Source: Collinsella sp.
Lineage (GTDB): Bacteria > Actinomycetota > Coriobacteriia > Coriobacteriales > Coriobacteriaceae
Assembly (NCBI GenBank): GCA_018376905.1
Contig: JAHAAK010000047.1
Coordinates: forward strand, 1 to 14,641
Direction: 5' to 3'
DNA length: 14,641 nt
Positions 6,542-14,154 of the stretch are shown here, one piece after another (position 1 is the stretch's first letter; the number at the start of each line of letters is the position of its first letter). A model generated the notes under the pieces. That model searched no databases and had not been told where the DNA came from. It saw nothing but the letters and a program-made list of their open reading frames with translations. The position numbers were made by a program, and so were the translations under genes.

Positions 6542-7747
6542 CTACGACAGCGCGATACCGCCGAGCCAGCCCCAACGCACGCCAGAGCCAGTACCATAGA
6601 AGCTAATAAACGAGTCAAGCGACTTAGACGTAATGGCACCCTCGTTGCTCATAACGATGCCGCCGCCAACGTAGATACCCACATGACCGTAGATAAGGCC
6701 CGGAGCGCCCGTGCCGCTGTGCGAGGAATCGGCCACGATCATGCCCACCTGCAGCGCCGAGCGGTCGGAGCTATAGCACCAGGCGTTGAACATGTCACAC
6801 GCGTTGCCGCCAAAATAGCCCACGCCGGCATTGCGGAAGACGTTGGTAACCCAGGCAGCACACCAGCCCTGGCCGGGAGAAGGCGTCGAGTAGCACGCAT
6901 TGACGACGGCCTGCTGCTTGCCCGAACCGCCCGTCTGTTGCGGGGTGCCGCCGGCATACGAGCCGCCACCCGAGCTCGAGCCACCCGAAGAAGAGCCCGT
7001 GTTCGCAGAGGCCGCGGCTGCCGCAGCCGCCTTCCTAGCGGCCTCCTCAGCCTGGGCGGCAGCGAGGATCTCGGAATCGCGCTGAGCCATGAGTTCCTTG
7101 ACGTCGTCGGAAAGACCGTTCAGCACGGTCTGGACTTCTTGCTGCTTGGCCTGCATATCCTGCATCTGAGCCGTCTGCTGGTCCTTGAGTTTCTCCAGGT
7201 CGGCCTTTTGTGCTTCGAGCTCGGTCTTCTGTGCGTCGAGTTCAGCCTGAATCGTCTGGATATCCTCGATGGCATCGCGGTCGCTCTTGTTGATCTTCTC
7301 AACGTAATGCGCGTTGGCGACGAGTTCCTCAAACGAGCCAGAGGCCAGCAGCAGCGACAGGATGTTCGTACCGCCGGACTTGTAGCTGGCGGCCACGCGA
7401 TCGGAAAGGTCGTTGCGCTTCTTCTTGAGCTCGGCCTTCTTTTCATCGATCTGGGCCTGCGTGTCGTCAATCTTGCCCTGGACATTCTCGATGTCGTTGA
7501 GGGTCTGGGCATTCTTGTTGGCCAGCGCTGCATACTCATTTGCGATGCTGTCGAGCTGGGCCTGAACCTCGTCGAGTTGGGCCTGGGCGGCATTCAATTT
7601 ATCGGTGGTTTCTTTGGAAGCCTCCGCCGCATGGGCGCGAGTGGGCAGGCCAAAAAGAACTGCCGCAGAAGCGGCGCCGAACAGGGCCTTAAGGGCAGTG
7701 CGGCGCGAGAGCTCCTGGGAAAGGATGGAATCGCTGTTTGGTGACAT
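6542..7747 (-). CDS. PcsB/CwlO-like secreted peptidoglycan hydrolase (coiled coil plus CHAP/NlpC-type domain)
   Basis: The 401-residue protein opens with a signal peptide (hydrophobic 20-35, likely cleavage after AHA at about 40). A long coiled coil follows (45-240) with the PcsB-type segment KSGGTNILSLLLASGSFEE (123-141). Next come an Ala/Gly/Ser linker (230-275) and a C-terminal cysteine-peptidase fold with Cys296 in GQGWCAAWV and His355 in YGHVGIYVGGG. This layout is that of FtsEX-controlled division amidases/endopeptidases that cut peptide stems at the septum. The n-region SRRTALK resembles a twin-arginine motif, which is unusual for this family. The ATG at 7747 has a GGAG ribosome site 5 nt away. 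CHAP and NlpC/P60 are hard to separate by eye; no ftsEX is in the window. Confidence 0.88.
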   Translation of the reverse strand: MSPNSDSILSQELSRRTALKALFGAASAAVLFGLPTRAHAAEASKETTDKLNAAQAQLDEVQAQLDSIANEYAALANKNAQTLNDIENVQGKIDDTQAQIDEKKAELKKKRNDLSDRVAASYKSGGTNILSLLLASGSFEELVANAHYVEKINKSDRDAIEDIQTIQAELDAQKTELEAQKADLEKLKDQQTAQMQDMQAKQQEVQTVLNGLSDDVKELMAQRDSEILAAAQAEEAARKAAAAAAASANTGSSSGGSSSGGGSYAGGTPQQTGGSGKQQAVVNACYSTPSPGQGWCAAWVTNVFRNAGVGYFGGNACDMFNAWCYSSDRSALQVGMIVADSSHSGTGAPGLIYGHVGIYVGGGIVMSNEGAITSKSLDSFISFYGTGSGVRWGWLGGIALS

Positions 7748-7865
7748 ATGTACTCCGTTACATGCTTATTTATATGTCGCTCAACTCATACATATTAGCG
7801 TACATATGGCGCGTCCCAACGATTTCCACGAACGGCAGGAAACTACAAGGTCGGCGGCTCGTAAG

Positions 7866-7892
7866 CAATTGTCAAATTTGAGGTAACAATTG
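7866..7892. promoter_or_regulatory. Small inverted repeat in the divergent hydrolase-galE region
   Basis: CAATTGT and ACAATTG (7866-7872 and 7886-7892) are 7-bp inverted half-sites separated by 13 nt, in the 266-bp divergent intergenic region. This is a possible operator for one or both genes. The rest of that region has AT-rich promoter-like stretches but no strong box for the hydrolase gene. Confidence 0.25.
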
Positions 7893-7970
7893 AGCAAGCT
7901 CTTATATGAGTACGTTAACATAATCCTCTGCTTTTCCTACAGTGCACCATTTGGGCGTCCCCGCCTGCGC

Positions 7971-7976
7971 TATACT
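7971..7976 (+). promoter_or_regulatory. galE -10 box
   Basis: TATACT lies 38 bp before the galE ATG. No convincing -35 hexamer is present at 16-18 bp spacing, so only the -10 is proposed. Confidence 0.4.
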
Positions 7977-8013
7977 CCCCTCTAGAAGTGTTCCTGATTC
8001 GATAGGAGACTAC

Positions 8014-9075
8014 ATGTCCAAAGCACTCGACCCCAAAGACACCTGCGTCCTCGTTACCGGTGGCGCCGGCTTTATCGGCTCGCACACCGTCGTTCAGCTG
8101 CTCGAGGGTGGCTACCAGGTCGTCATCGTCGATGATCTCTCCAACTCCAGCGCCATCGCCGTCGACCGCGTCAAGACCATCGTGGGCGACGAGGCCGCCA
8201 AGAACCTCACCTTCTACGAGGCCAACGTGCTCGACCGCGATGCGATGAACAAGATCTTCGATACCCATCAGATCGACCGCGTCATCCACTTTGCCGGCTT
8301 TAAGGCCGTCGGCGAGTCGGTGAGCAAGCCCGTCGAGTACTACCACAACAACATCGAGAACACCCTGGTGCTCATCGACGTCATGCGCAACCATGGCTGC
8401 AAGTCCATCATCTTCTCGAGCTCCTCGACCGTCTACGGCGACCCGGACAACCCGCCCGTCACCGAGGAGGATCCTAAGAAGCCCGCGACCAACCCCTATG
8501 GTTGGACCAAGTGGATGATCGAGCAGATCCTTATGGACGTCCACACCGCCGACCCCGAGTGGGACGTCGTGCTACTCCGTTATTTCAATCCCATCGGCGC
8601 CCATCCGTCGGGCCTGATCGGCGAGGATCCCAAGGGCATCCCCAACAACCTGGTGCCCTATGTCGCCCAGGTCGCCGTGGGCAAGCTCGAGGCCGTTCAG
8701 GTCTTTGGCAACGACTACCCCACCCCCGACGGCACCGGCGTGCGCGATTACATCCACGTGTGCGATCTGGCATCTGGTCACGTGGCCGCCCTTAACTGGA
8801 TGAACGGCAAGACCGGCGTCGAGATCTTTAACTTGGGCACCGGCACCGGCACCTCGGTACTCGAGGTCGTCGCCGCCTTCTCCAAGGCTTGTGGCAAGGA
8901 GCTGCCCTACGTGATCCGCGAGCGCCGCGCCGGCGACATCGCTGCCAACTGGTGCGATGCCTCCAAGGCCGAGCGCATGATGGGCTGGAAGGCCCAGTAC
9001 GACATCGCGGACATGTGCCGCGATAGCTGGAACTGGCAGAGCCACAACCCCAACGGCTTCGCCGACGCCGAGTAG
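8014..9075 (+). CDS. galE: UDP-glucose 4-epimerase
   Basis: GalE interconverts UDP-glucose and UDP-galactose with bound NAD, serving galactose use (Leloir pathway) and supply of UDP-galactose for surface glycans. The 353-residue protein is normal length for the extended short-chain dehydrogenase family. It has the Rossmann motif TGGAGFIG (15-22), the serine region SSSSTVYGD (135-143) and the catalytic YxxxK as Tyr162/Lys166 (NPYGWTK). Later family segments include LRYFNPIGAHPSG. I choose the ATG at 8014, since AGGAG lies 5 nt upstream; the frame is open further upstream to 7942 but that stretch is not GalE-like. No other Leloir genes are adjacent, so it appears to be monocistronic. Confidence 0.96.
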   Translation: MSKALDPKDTCVLVTGGAGFIGSHTVVQLLEGGYQVVIVDDLSNSSAIAVDRVKTIVGDEAAKNLTFYEANVLDRDAMNKIFDTHQIDRVIHFAGFKAVGESVSKPVEYYHNNIENTLVLIDVMRNHGCKSIIFSSSSTVYGDPDNPPVTEEDPKKPATNPYGWTKWMIEQILMDVHTADPEWDVVLLRYFNPIGAHPSGLIGEDPKGIPNNLVPYVAQVAVGKLEAVQVFGNDYPTPDGTGVRDYIHVCDLASGHVAALNWMNGKTGVEIFNLGTGTGTSVLEVVAAFSKACGKELPYVIRERRAGDIAANWCDASKAERMMGWKAQYDIADMCRDSWNWQSHNPNGFADAE

Positions 9076-9118
9076 CACTCAACCGCGGTAGATTTCTAGG
9101 CATATTCCAAAATCTACG

Positions 9119-9152
9119 GGCCCCGGCCTCCAATGTGAGGTCGGGGCCTTTT
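9119..9152 (+). terminator. galE rho-independent terminator
   Basis: A 12-bp stem (GGCCCCGGCCTC 9119-9130 with GAGGTCGGGGCC 9137-9148, one G-T pair) around a 6-nt loop is followed by TTTT. A weaker hairpin (GTAGATTT/AAATCTAC, about 9089-9117) precedes it. Confidence 0.9.
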
Positions 9153-9369
9153 AGGAGCTCGTTCTCGGGCTCGAGCTCGCGCATGCACTTGCGGCCGCCG
9201 CGACCGGGTGGTTGGTCAGCTCCTTCTTCCTGACCGTCACCCATCTTCCCAGGGTCTTCTCGTTGATGCCGAGGTCGGCTGCCACTTGGGCGATGGGCTT
9301 CCCCGACGCGGCGGCGAAGTCTGCGGCCTCGGCGCGGTACCCCGCTGTGTAGGAGGGCCCGTCTGCCAT
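9149..9369 (-). pseudogene. IS3-type transposase OrfA remnant (frameshifted, truncated)
   Basis: From the ATG at 9369 (AAGGAG 8 nt upstream on the minus strand) the frame reads a helix-turn-helix of the IS3 OrfA type: YTAGYRAEAADFAAASG, then PIAQVAADLGINEKTLGRWV, which recognises transposon ends in intact elements. After RKKELTNHP the frame drifts into low-complexity alanine/serine and stops at 9151. In another frame the expected OrfA tail continues (RELEPENELLKG), so a frameshift has occurred. The tail ends abruptly at the galE terminator, and no OrfB follows. It is a dead fragment marking the left edge of an insert. Confidence 0.7.
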
Positions 9370-9462
9370 GACTGACACTCCTTTCTTTTTGGCGCTGAAA
9401 CGATTATCGCCGCTCAACGCCATTCCTCTAAGTCAAGTGTCCTTGAATACGATACAGTTCAA

Positions 9463-9585
9463 ATGGACGAGGAGAATCTGGCGCTCCTCTCGATGAGCCC
9501 GGAGAGGTCCCTGGTCGTCACCTTCCCCCGCGCGAACGCGAAGCGGACGGCGGCGAGCCATGTCCTCACCGCGCGTTCCATTTAG
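9463..9585 (+). other. Possible 40-residue ORF, unrecognised
   Basis: An ATG-started frame of 40 codons (begins MDEENLALLSMSPERS) lies in the 293-bp gap between the IS3 remnant and the ATPase gene. No ribosome site is obvious and I recognise no family. It may be a scrap of a gene broken by insertion. The rest of this gap holds the likely ATPase promoter. Confidence 0.15.
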
Positions 9586-9592
9586 GGAGTCC

Positions 9593-9621
9593 TCGAGAAG
9601 TCGATCTCTCTGTGCGATAAT
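9593..9621 (+). promoter_or_regulatory. Candidate promoter of the ATPase-nuclease operon
   Basis: TCGAGA (9593-9598) and GATAAT (9616-9621) are spaced by 17 bp and lie 41 bp before the TTG start of the ATPase gene. The -10 matches five of six consensus positions; the -35 is weak. Confidence 0.35.
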
Positions 9622-9662
9622 CGAGCTATTGAGTCTCGCGAGTTTAGAGCTGGTGATATGCA

Positions 9663-10961
9663 TTGAAAATCAAGATGAAAAACATCGGCAGGGTCGCTGA
9701 GGCCGATATCGAGATTAATGGTATTGCCGTGATCGCCGGGGAGAACGGGACGGGGAAAAGCACGGTTGGAAAAGCGCTTTATGCGGCCTTCAACAGCATG
9801 TCCGATTCGGAGAACAAAATCGACCGCATGAGGCGCAATAGTGTTGAGCGCGCCATCAGGAAGGCATATGTGGGAAGCCCTCTCGACTCCACGTCTCGCC
9901 ACAGGCGAACTGCTGGAAGAATGAATAGTTTCATCGACAGGGTTTTTTCGGGCGAGTGCACGAGGGACGAGCTTATTGATGAGATAAAGGAGTATTACGG
10001 GGAGGAGATCTCCCGTGAGATCGAATCCGATTTCACAAATGGCGTAGCAGGAGTTGCCGATCAGATTATCGAGATCATGGATATCTCCGATGATGAGGTA
10101 TTTCGTGCGATTGCGACAAACAGGTTCCGAAGCGAGTTCAACGGCCAGATCAATTCGGTTTTCGGCGAAGAGCCCGGGAAGGTCGAACTCCAGATAAAGG
10201 ACGCATCTACGGTTTTCTCGGTTGCAAGTGACGAGGTGGCGGAGGTGCACGATAGGAGGGTTTTGCGATTCAGGGCGCATTATCTGGACGACCCGTTCCT
10301 GATCGATTCTCTCGGAGGACCCTACGGCCCCGCTTTTCGGTTCAAGCCCCTCCTTGGACACCAGGAGGAGCTGCGGCAAGATTTGATTCAGGCGACCATC
10401 CGTAACGATGACAGCGAGTCCTCGCTGTTCGAAGAGATCGCGAAGGAGCGACACCTGAAGGTTCTCATGGACAAGGTTTCCTCCTTATGTCCGGGGCATT
10501 TCGAGAGGAGCGAAAGTCGCGGTCACCTTACGTATCTCGAAGAGGGCTTCGCTCGGGGGTTGGAGCCTGGGAACCTTTCTGCTGGCTTGAAGACGTTCGC
10601 CATCATGAAGGTGCTCTTGAAGTCCGGCGCGCTAGATGCCGGAGGGACTATTATCCTCGATGAACCCGAGATTCATCTTCATCCTGCATGGCAGCTGGCC
10701 TTCGCCGAGATAATCGTGCTGCTCCAGAAAGAGCTCGGGATGCACGTCTTAATGAGCACCCATAGTCCATATTTCCTGAATGCGATCGAAGTGTATTCTA
10801 AGAAGCACGCTGTTGATGGATTGTGCTCATATTATCTTGCGGAGACCTGCACTGATGGACGCTCTCGCTTTGCCGATATAACCGGCTCGACTGAGGTCGC
10901 CTACGAGAAGCTGGCGGCTCCTTTTGATACGCTTGAGAGGGAGGAGTACGGCCTTGAGTAG
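9663..10961 (+). CDS. ABC/SMC-class AAA ATPase, first gene of a candidate defence operon
   Basis: The 432-residue protein has one complete ABC-type ATPase head. It shows Walker A GENGTGKST (26-34), signature-like LSAGLK (305-310), Walker B with IILDEPEIHLHP (330-341) and a switch histidine in STHSPYF (365-371). The middle (about 45-300) is a charged, mostly helical insert with no long coiled coil. Such AAA_15/AAA_21-like ATPases act as sensors or motors in several anti-phage systems, and related ones lie beside nucleases. No TOPRIM domain follows Walker B, so it is not an OLD/GajA nuclease. The start is TTG at 9663, with GGTGA a few bases upstream. The downstream gene overlaps by 8 nt. Codon use (more AGG/AGA/ATA) differs from galE and suggests transfer. 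Defence function is inferred. Confidence 0.85.
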   Translation: MKIKMKNIGRVAEADIEINGIAVIAGENGTGKSTVGKALYAAFNSMSDSENKIDRMRRNSVERAIRKAYVGSPLDSTSRHRRTAGRMNSFIDRVFSGECTRDELIDEIKEYYGEEISREIESDFTNGVAGVADQIIEIMDISDDEVFRAIATNRFRSEFNGQINSVFGEEPGKVELQIKDASTVFSVASDEVAEVHDRRVLRFRAHYLDDPFLIDSLGGPYGPAFRFKPLLGHQEELRQDLIQATIRNDDSESSLFEEIAKERHLKVLMDKVSSLCPGHFERSESRGHLTYLEEGFARGLEPGNLSAGLKTFAIMKVLLKSGALDAGGTIILDEPEIHLHPAWQLAFAEIIVLLQKELGMHVLMSTHSPYFLNAIEVYSKKHAVDGLCSYYLAETCTDGRSRFADITGSTEVAYEKLAAPFDTLEREEYGLE

Positions 10962-11622
10962 CGACCTGTGCGCCTCCTGCCCTCATCCGAACTCTCCCGC
11001 GGTGCCAGATGGCAGCGATGGTTGCTCCCGTTGCAGGACCTGTATCCTAAGGGACTGCACGTCGACCATCTCCAAAACATCCAGAGACGGGAGCGTCTCT
11101 CTTGTGGATGACGATTTGCCTGTTGTCAATTTTGACTCTGTTAAAGAATGCTACTGCAAGAAGGTCAATAGGTGGATGCAACTCCCGCGCTCCGCCGATG
11201 CGCTGTATTGCGATCGGGAAACGTTATATCTAGTCGAATTTAAAAACGGCAGTCTGAAGGAGACGCTGGGGAAGAGGCTCAATCCCAAGGATGACGAAGA
11301 GCTTGGTATCAATCTTGGCCAAAGGGACGCCCTCATCGAGAAGTGCAAGGACAGCGTTTTGATCTGCTCGGACCTGTGGGGAAAGAGGACGAGATGGTTT
11401 CGCGAGCACTGCGTCTTTGTTTTGGTATACAACGAGGACAAGAACAAGACCGCGTTGAAGCGGGTTGCCAGCTCGATTAGGAAAAAAGCGCGTTTTGGGC
11501 TTCCTGACAAATTGAAAGGTTTTTGCGTGAAGGATGTCTTGACGCTAACCGAAAAGGAGTTTTCGACATCGCTCCTTTCAACTTGGCGAGACGCAGAAGA
11601 AATCGCGGAGGTCGACGCGTAG
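10954..11622 (+). CDS. Cys-cluster protein with PD-(D/E)XK-like nuclease motif, partner of the ATPase
   Basis: I do not recognise a named family for this 222-residue protein. The N-terminus has a possible metal-binding cluster: C6xxC9, then C24xxC27xxC30 and C35. The core reads SADALYCDRETLYLVEFKNG (80-99); an aspartate (82 or 87) followed by a beta strand ending in E95-x-K97 fits the PD-(D/E)XK nuclease fold. A basic segment (IRKKARFGLPDKLKG) follows near the C-terminus. The start is TTG at 10954, inside the ATPase stop region and preceded by GGGAGGAG, so translation is coupled. The longer open frame from 10924 has no site of its own. Likely it is the effector that the ATPase controls, but nuclease activity is unproven. 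Confidence 0.7.
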   Translation: MSSDLCASCPHPNSPAVPDGSDGCSRCRTCILRDCTSTISKTSRDGSVSLVDDDLPVVNFDSVKECYCKKVNRWMQLPRSADALYCDRETLYLVEFKNGSLKETLGKRLNPKDDEELGINLGQRDALIEKCKDSVLICSDLWGKRTRWFREHCVFVLVYNEDKNKTALKRVASSIRKKARFGLPDKLKGFCVKDVLTLTEKEFSTSLLSTWRDAEEIAEVDA

Positions 11623-11789
11623 GAGACCGAAAAGCATCCGGTGGCTATTTGCTCCCGATATCGATCGTTCGTCTGCAGTCGGTTTTCTTTCCGCTGCGCC
11701 CGCCAGTTTGCGATGAGTCGCGCACCGTGTGAAGCTCAACACGGATGAAATACAAATATAATCCCCCCTTGCACTGTGTTGATAAATAT

Positions 11790-12319
11790 TGCTCGTCGAA
11801 CTCATCTGAACTGGGCTTTCTTGCATAGAACTGCCTGAACCTGAGCGTTTTCGGGTATCGCATTGCCCGATCGAGCACCATCGCGACCTTCTCAAGCTTG
11901 TCCTCGGGCGGACTCATAGCCACAGCCCCGCATGTCGTCCCGGTTGGAGCCGGGATGAGCCCTCAGGAAGCACTGCATGAAGTAGCGCATCCGGTTCACG
12001 GGCCCCAGCGGGTTCTGGCCGTCGGGAACGCCCTTGAGCAGCTTCGCGTTGTAGTGCTGGCTCTTCAGTGACAGATTGTTGACGGGAGCCGTGTGGCGCC
12101 CGGCTTCATGTCGTGGATGAGCGTGGAGCCGGGCGCCACACGGCTCCCGAACGTCGCCAAGGTCTTCGCCCTGCTTGTCTTGCCAAGGCCCTCCCGGATG
12201 AAGATTGAATTGCCTGGCTCATCGCAGCCGAGCGCGACACGGCCTCTACCCGAGACCATCATCTCTACACATAGCCCATCATTCGACAAGAACGCGCAGT
12301 TTGTCCTGCATAGGCGCAT
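11790..12319 (-). pseudogene. IS1595/ISXO2-like DDE transposase remnant (two or more frameshifts)
   Basis: Three adjacent reading-frame pieces on the minus strand line up as one transposase. The first (12319-12106) reads VEMMVSGRGRVALG and then, after a short stretch, KTLATFGSRVAPGSTLIHD. The second (about 12079-11917) reads NNLSLKSQHYNAKLL, then GQNPLGPVNRMRYFMQCFLR and AHPGSNRDDM. The third (11917 to about 11790) reads MSPPEDKLEKVAMVLDRAM. The order and spacing match the catalytic core and C-terminus of IS1595-type enzymes as I know them; the family name is a judgement. Frames change at the palindrome 12083-12149 and again near 11915, where some residues seem lost. The N-terminus is missing or unrecognisable. 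It marks the right side of the insert. Confidence 0.6.
12083..12149. repeat. 23-bp perfect palindrome inside the transposase remnant
   Basis: Arms 12083-12105 and 12127-12149 are perfectly complementary, with a 21-nt loop. On the minus strand the 5' arm encodes FGSRVAPG, expected in the transposase, while the 3' arm replaces the codons expected after the LIHDM motif and breaks the frame. One arm therefore looks like a copied inversion of the other. Confidence 0.85.
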
Positions 12320-12351
12320 GGTGTCCCCCTCCGCCGCAAGAGGTGAGCAAA

Positions 12352-12393
12352 AGAGAGGCTCCCCTCGCCACTACCGGACAAAGGGACCTCTCT
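12352..12393 (-). terminator. Possible terminator downstream of the ABC exporter gene
   Basis: On the minus strand AGAGAGGTCCC pairs with GGGAGCCTCTCT with one bulged base, around a 19-nt loop, and is followed by TTTT. It lies about 130 bp after the exporter stop codon. The large loop and the distance make it tentative. Confidence 0.35.
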
Positions 12394-12519
12394 GGGGAAA
12401 CACGCTATAAAACCTTCTTGCCGGGCGGTCGAGTACAGCACCGACGGCGTACCCGTGGAGACCTACCCAGAGCCCACGCCATTTCAAGTTTCTTGGTCTT
12501 CAACGCCACAATCCGATAA

Positions 12520-14154
12520 TCATCCAGCCGTCGAAATGACCTCGTCACAGGCGGCAAGCATCTCCTCGTCATGAGTGACAACGATTACAATATGGTCTCT
12601 CTTAATTTCATGAAGCAATTTGATCAGCGCGCCTCGACTCTTCGCATCAAGTGCTGAGGTCGGTTCATCAAAAAGCATAACGTCCGGCGATTTCAACAGC
12701 TGTCTCACAATTGCAATCTTTTGCTTCTCGCCGCCGGACACCCCTCCTTTCCCGCCGTCAAGCATCGCCGTTGCCCCGTTCTCCACAGAAGCAACCATTT
12801 CGTCTAGCCCCAATATGACAAGCATCCGATTCAGCTTATCCATCTCGTAATCATCAGAAAGCAGCGTAAGATTATCGAGAATCGTCCCCTCAACGATAGG
12901 GGGTTCTTGCTCCGTAATGCTGACTCGACACCGCCGCAATGCATATCGATCGATGCAACGCTGTGACACCCCGTTGTAGCGAACGGCCCCTTCTGTGTCA
13001 TCTGGATATAGCCCCAATATCACTGACAGCAGCGAGCTCTTCCCCGAACCATTCGGCCCCGAGATTCCATATAGCCGACCCCTGGAAAACGCGAGCCCCT
13101 CAATGCTTAACGCGACCCTTTCCGCCCCTGGATAACGTAGCTTGATGTTCTCTAGACGGATTTCCTCAATCGGACCAAGCGCCAATTTGCCATTCGCTTC
13201 CACCGGGACATCCCAAATTCTTTTCAGCCGCTCATAGCATACGCGATTAGTCTGGTAATCCCTTCCCCAGCCCAACAAATACTGTACCGCTGAGCTTAAG
13301 TTCGAATAATATCCAACAGCAGTCACGAGAAAACCAGGCAACAGTCTCCCGCCCATCACTTCAACCGCGCCCACAGCAAGAAGACATCCTTGAGCGGCGG
13401 AAGCGACCAACGCGTTGCCAAAGGTAAATCTAGACCCTACTTCCTGATTTGCTCTCATCGTTGGATAGAGCCCATTAAAAGCTTCGACCAGTACAGCGCG
13501 GGACCTATCGAACAAAGCATGTTTGCGGATGAAATCAACTTTCTCCAACTGATCTTGTAGACAGGAAAAAAACCTCGCGCTCTGCTCTTGTACGTCAAAA
13601 CTTCTCTCAAACAGCCTTGCGCGTGAAACCGCATAAAAAGCGGCACTCGCTGCCGCAAGAACAAGGCAGACCACACTCAACTTGATATTCAGGCTACCGA
13701 GAACAAACAGGGCGGACAAAAGGGTGATAACGTTGCTTGAAACCCCCACAACCGAGTTGATTACGAAGATGACAAGGTCATTAGCGTCGTGATTGATTTG
13801 CTGGTTATAATACGACGCGTTGAAGCCCTCGAAGAATGCCTGGGGAAGGTGCTTCACGTGCTCAAGCGTATCCGCATTTAAGCCGAACCCCGCATGCGAC
13901 TGAAGGTTGATGTACAGCATCTCTGAGCAATACACTAGTCCCGCTCGAACCGCTTGGACCGCAACCAAAATAAGGCAACAAACGAGAACGGCGGCAAGAT
14001 CGGCGCTGGCCGGCATCGCCAATCGGTTTACCACTATGCCGGTAAGAAAGGGACCCGCAAGCGCAAGCAGCCCGACCAAAACTGTTACGGCAAGATAGGC
14101 GTAGAATCGACCGCCCAGTATATATTTTCTACAGAGATTAAGCATCAGCCTCAT
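12520..14154 (-). CDS. ABC transporter, fused membrane and ATPase domains (probable peptide exporter)
   Basis: The product is a half-transporter of about 544 residues. An N-terminal membrane domain with about six helices (roughly 10-310) is followed by a nucleotide-binding domain. This has Walker A GPNGSGKSS (366-374), a Q-loop TEQEPP (about 414-419), signature VSGGEKQ (472-478), Walker B VMLFDEPTS (492-500) and switch histidine VVTHD (528). There is no N-terminal C39 peptidase, so it would not trim a leader itself. The gene overlaps the 3' end of a SPASM maturase gene, which points to export of a modified peptide. Possible starts are GTG 14166, ATG 14154 and ATG 14145. I favour 14154, with a G-rich site upstream, but cannot exclude 14145 (ATGCTTAA overlap). 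Confidence 0.88.
   Translation of the reverse strand: MRLMLNLCRKYILGGRFYAYLAVTVLVGLLALAGPFLTGIVVNRLAMPASADLAAVLVCCLILVAVQAVRAGLVYCSEMLYINLQSHAGFGLNADTLEHVKHLPQAFFEGFNASYYNQQINHDANDLVIFVINSVVGVSSNVITLLSALFVLGSLNIKLSVVCLVLAAASAAFYAVSRARLFERSFDVQEQSARFFSCLQDQLEKVDFIRKHALFDRSRAVLVEAFNGLYPTMRANQEVGSRFTFGNALVASAAQGCLLAVGAVEVMGGRLLPGFLVTAVGYYSNLSSAVQYLLGWGRDYQTNRVCYERLKRIWDVPVEANGKLALGPIEEIRLENIKLRYPGAERVALSIEGLAFSRGRLYGISGPNGSGKSSLLSVILGLYPDDTEGAVRYNGVSQRCIDRYALRRCRVSITEQEPPIVEGTILDNLTLLSDDYEMDKLNRMLVILGLDEMVASVENGATAMLDGGKGGVSGGEKQKIAIVRQLLKSPDVMLFDEPTSALDAKSRGALIKLLHEIKRDHIVIVVTHDEEMLAACDEVISTAG

Larger units (their letters stand above)
11623..12519. other. 897-bp gap without an intact gene
   Basis: Most of this stretch is the transposase remnant. 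At 11623-11790 I see no gene; bases around 11740-11790 are AT-rich and may include a decayed transposon end. At 12320-12519 there is no transposase similarity. A plus-strand frame from 12425 reads VEYSTDGVPVETYPEPTPF and may be a scrap of another coding sequence, and a hairpin lies at 12352-12393. Confidence 0.5.

Noticed and set aside
9582..10454. 290-codon minus-strand frame over the ATPase
   Set aside because: It covers the ATPase gene antisense and has no recognisable motif; the plus frame has all ATPase motifs.
9663..11622. Assignment of the two-gene operon to PARIS, Gabija or Septu
   Set aside because: The ATPase has no TOPRIM and the partner shows no HNH or clear TOPRIM signature; the only match is the shared ATPase class.
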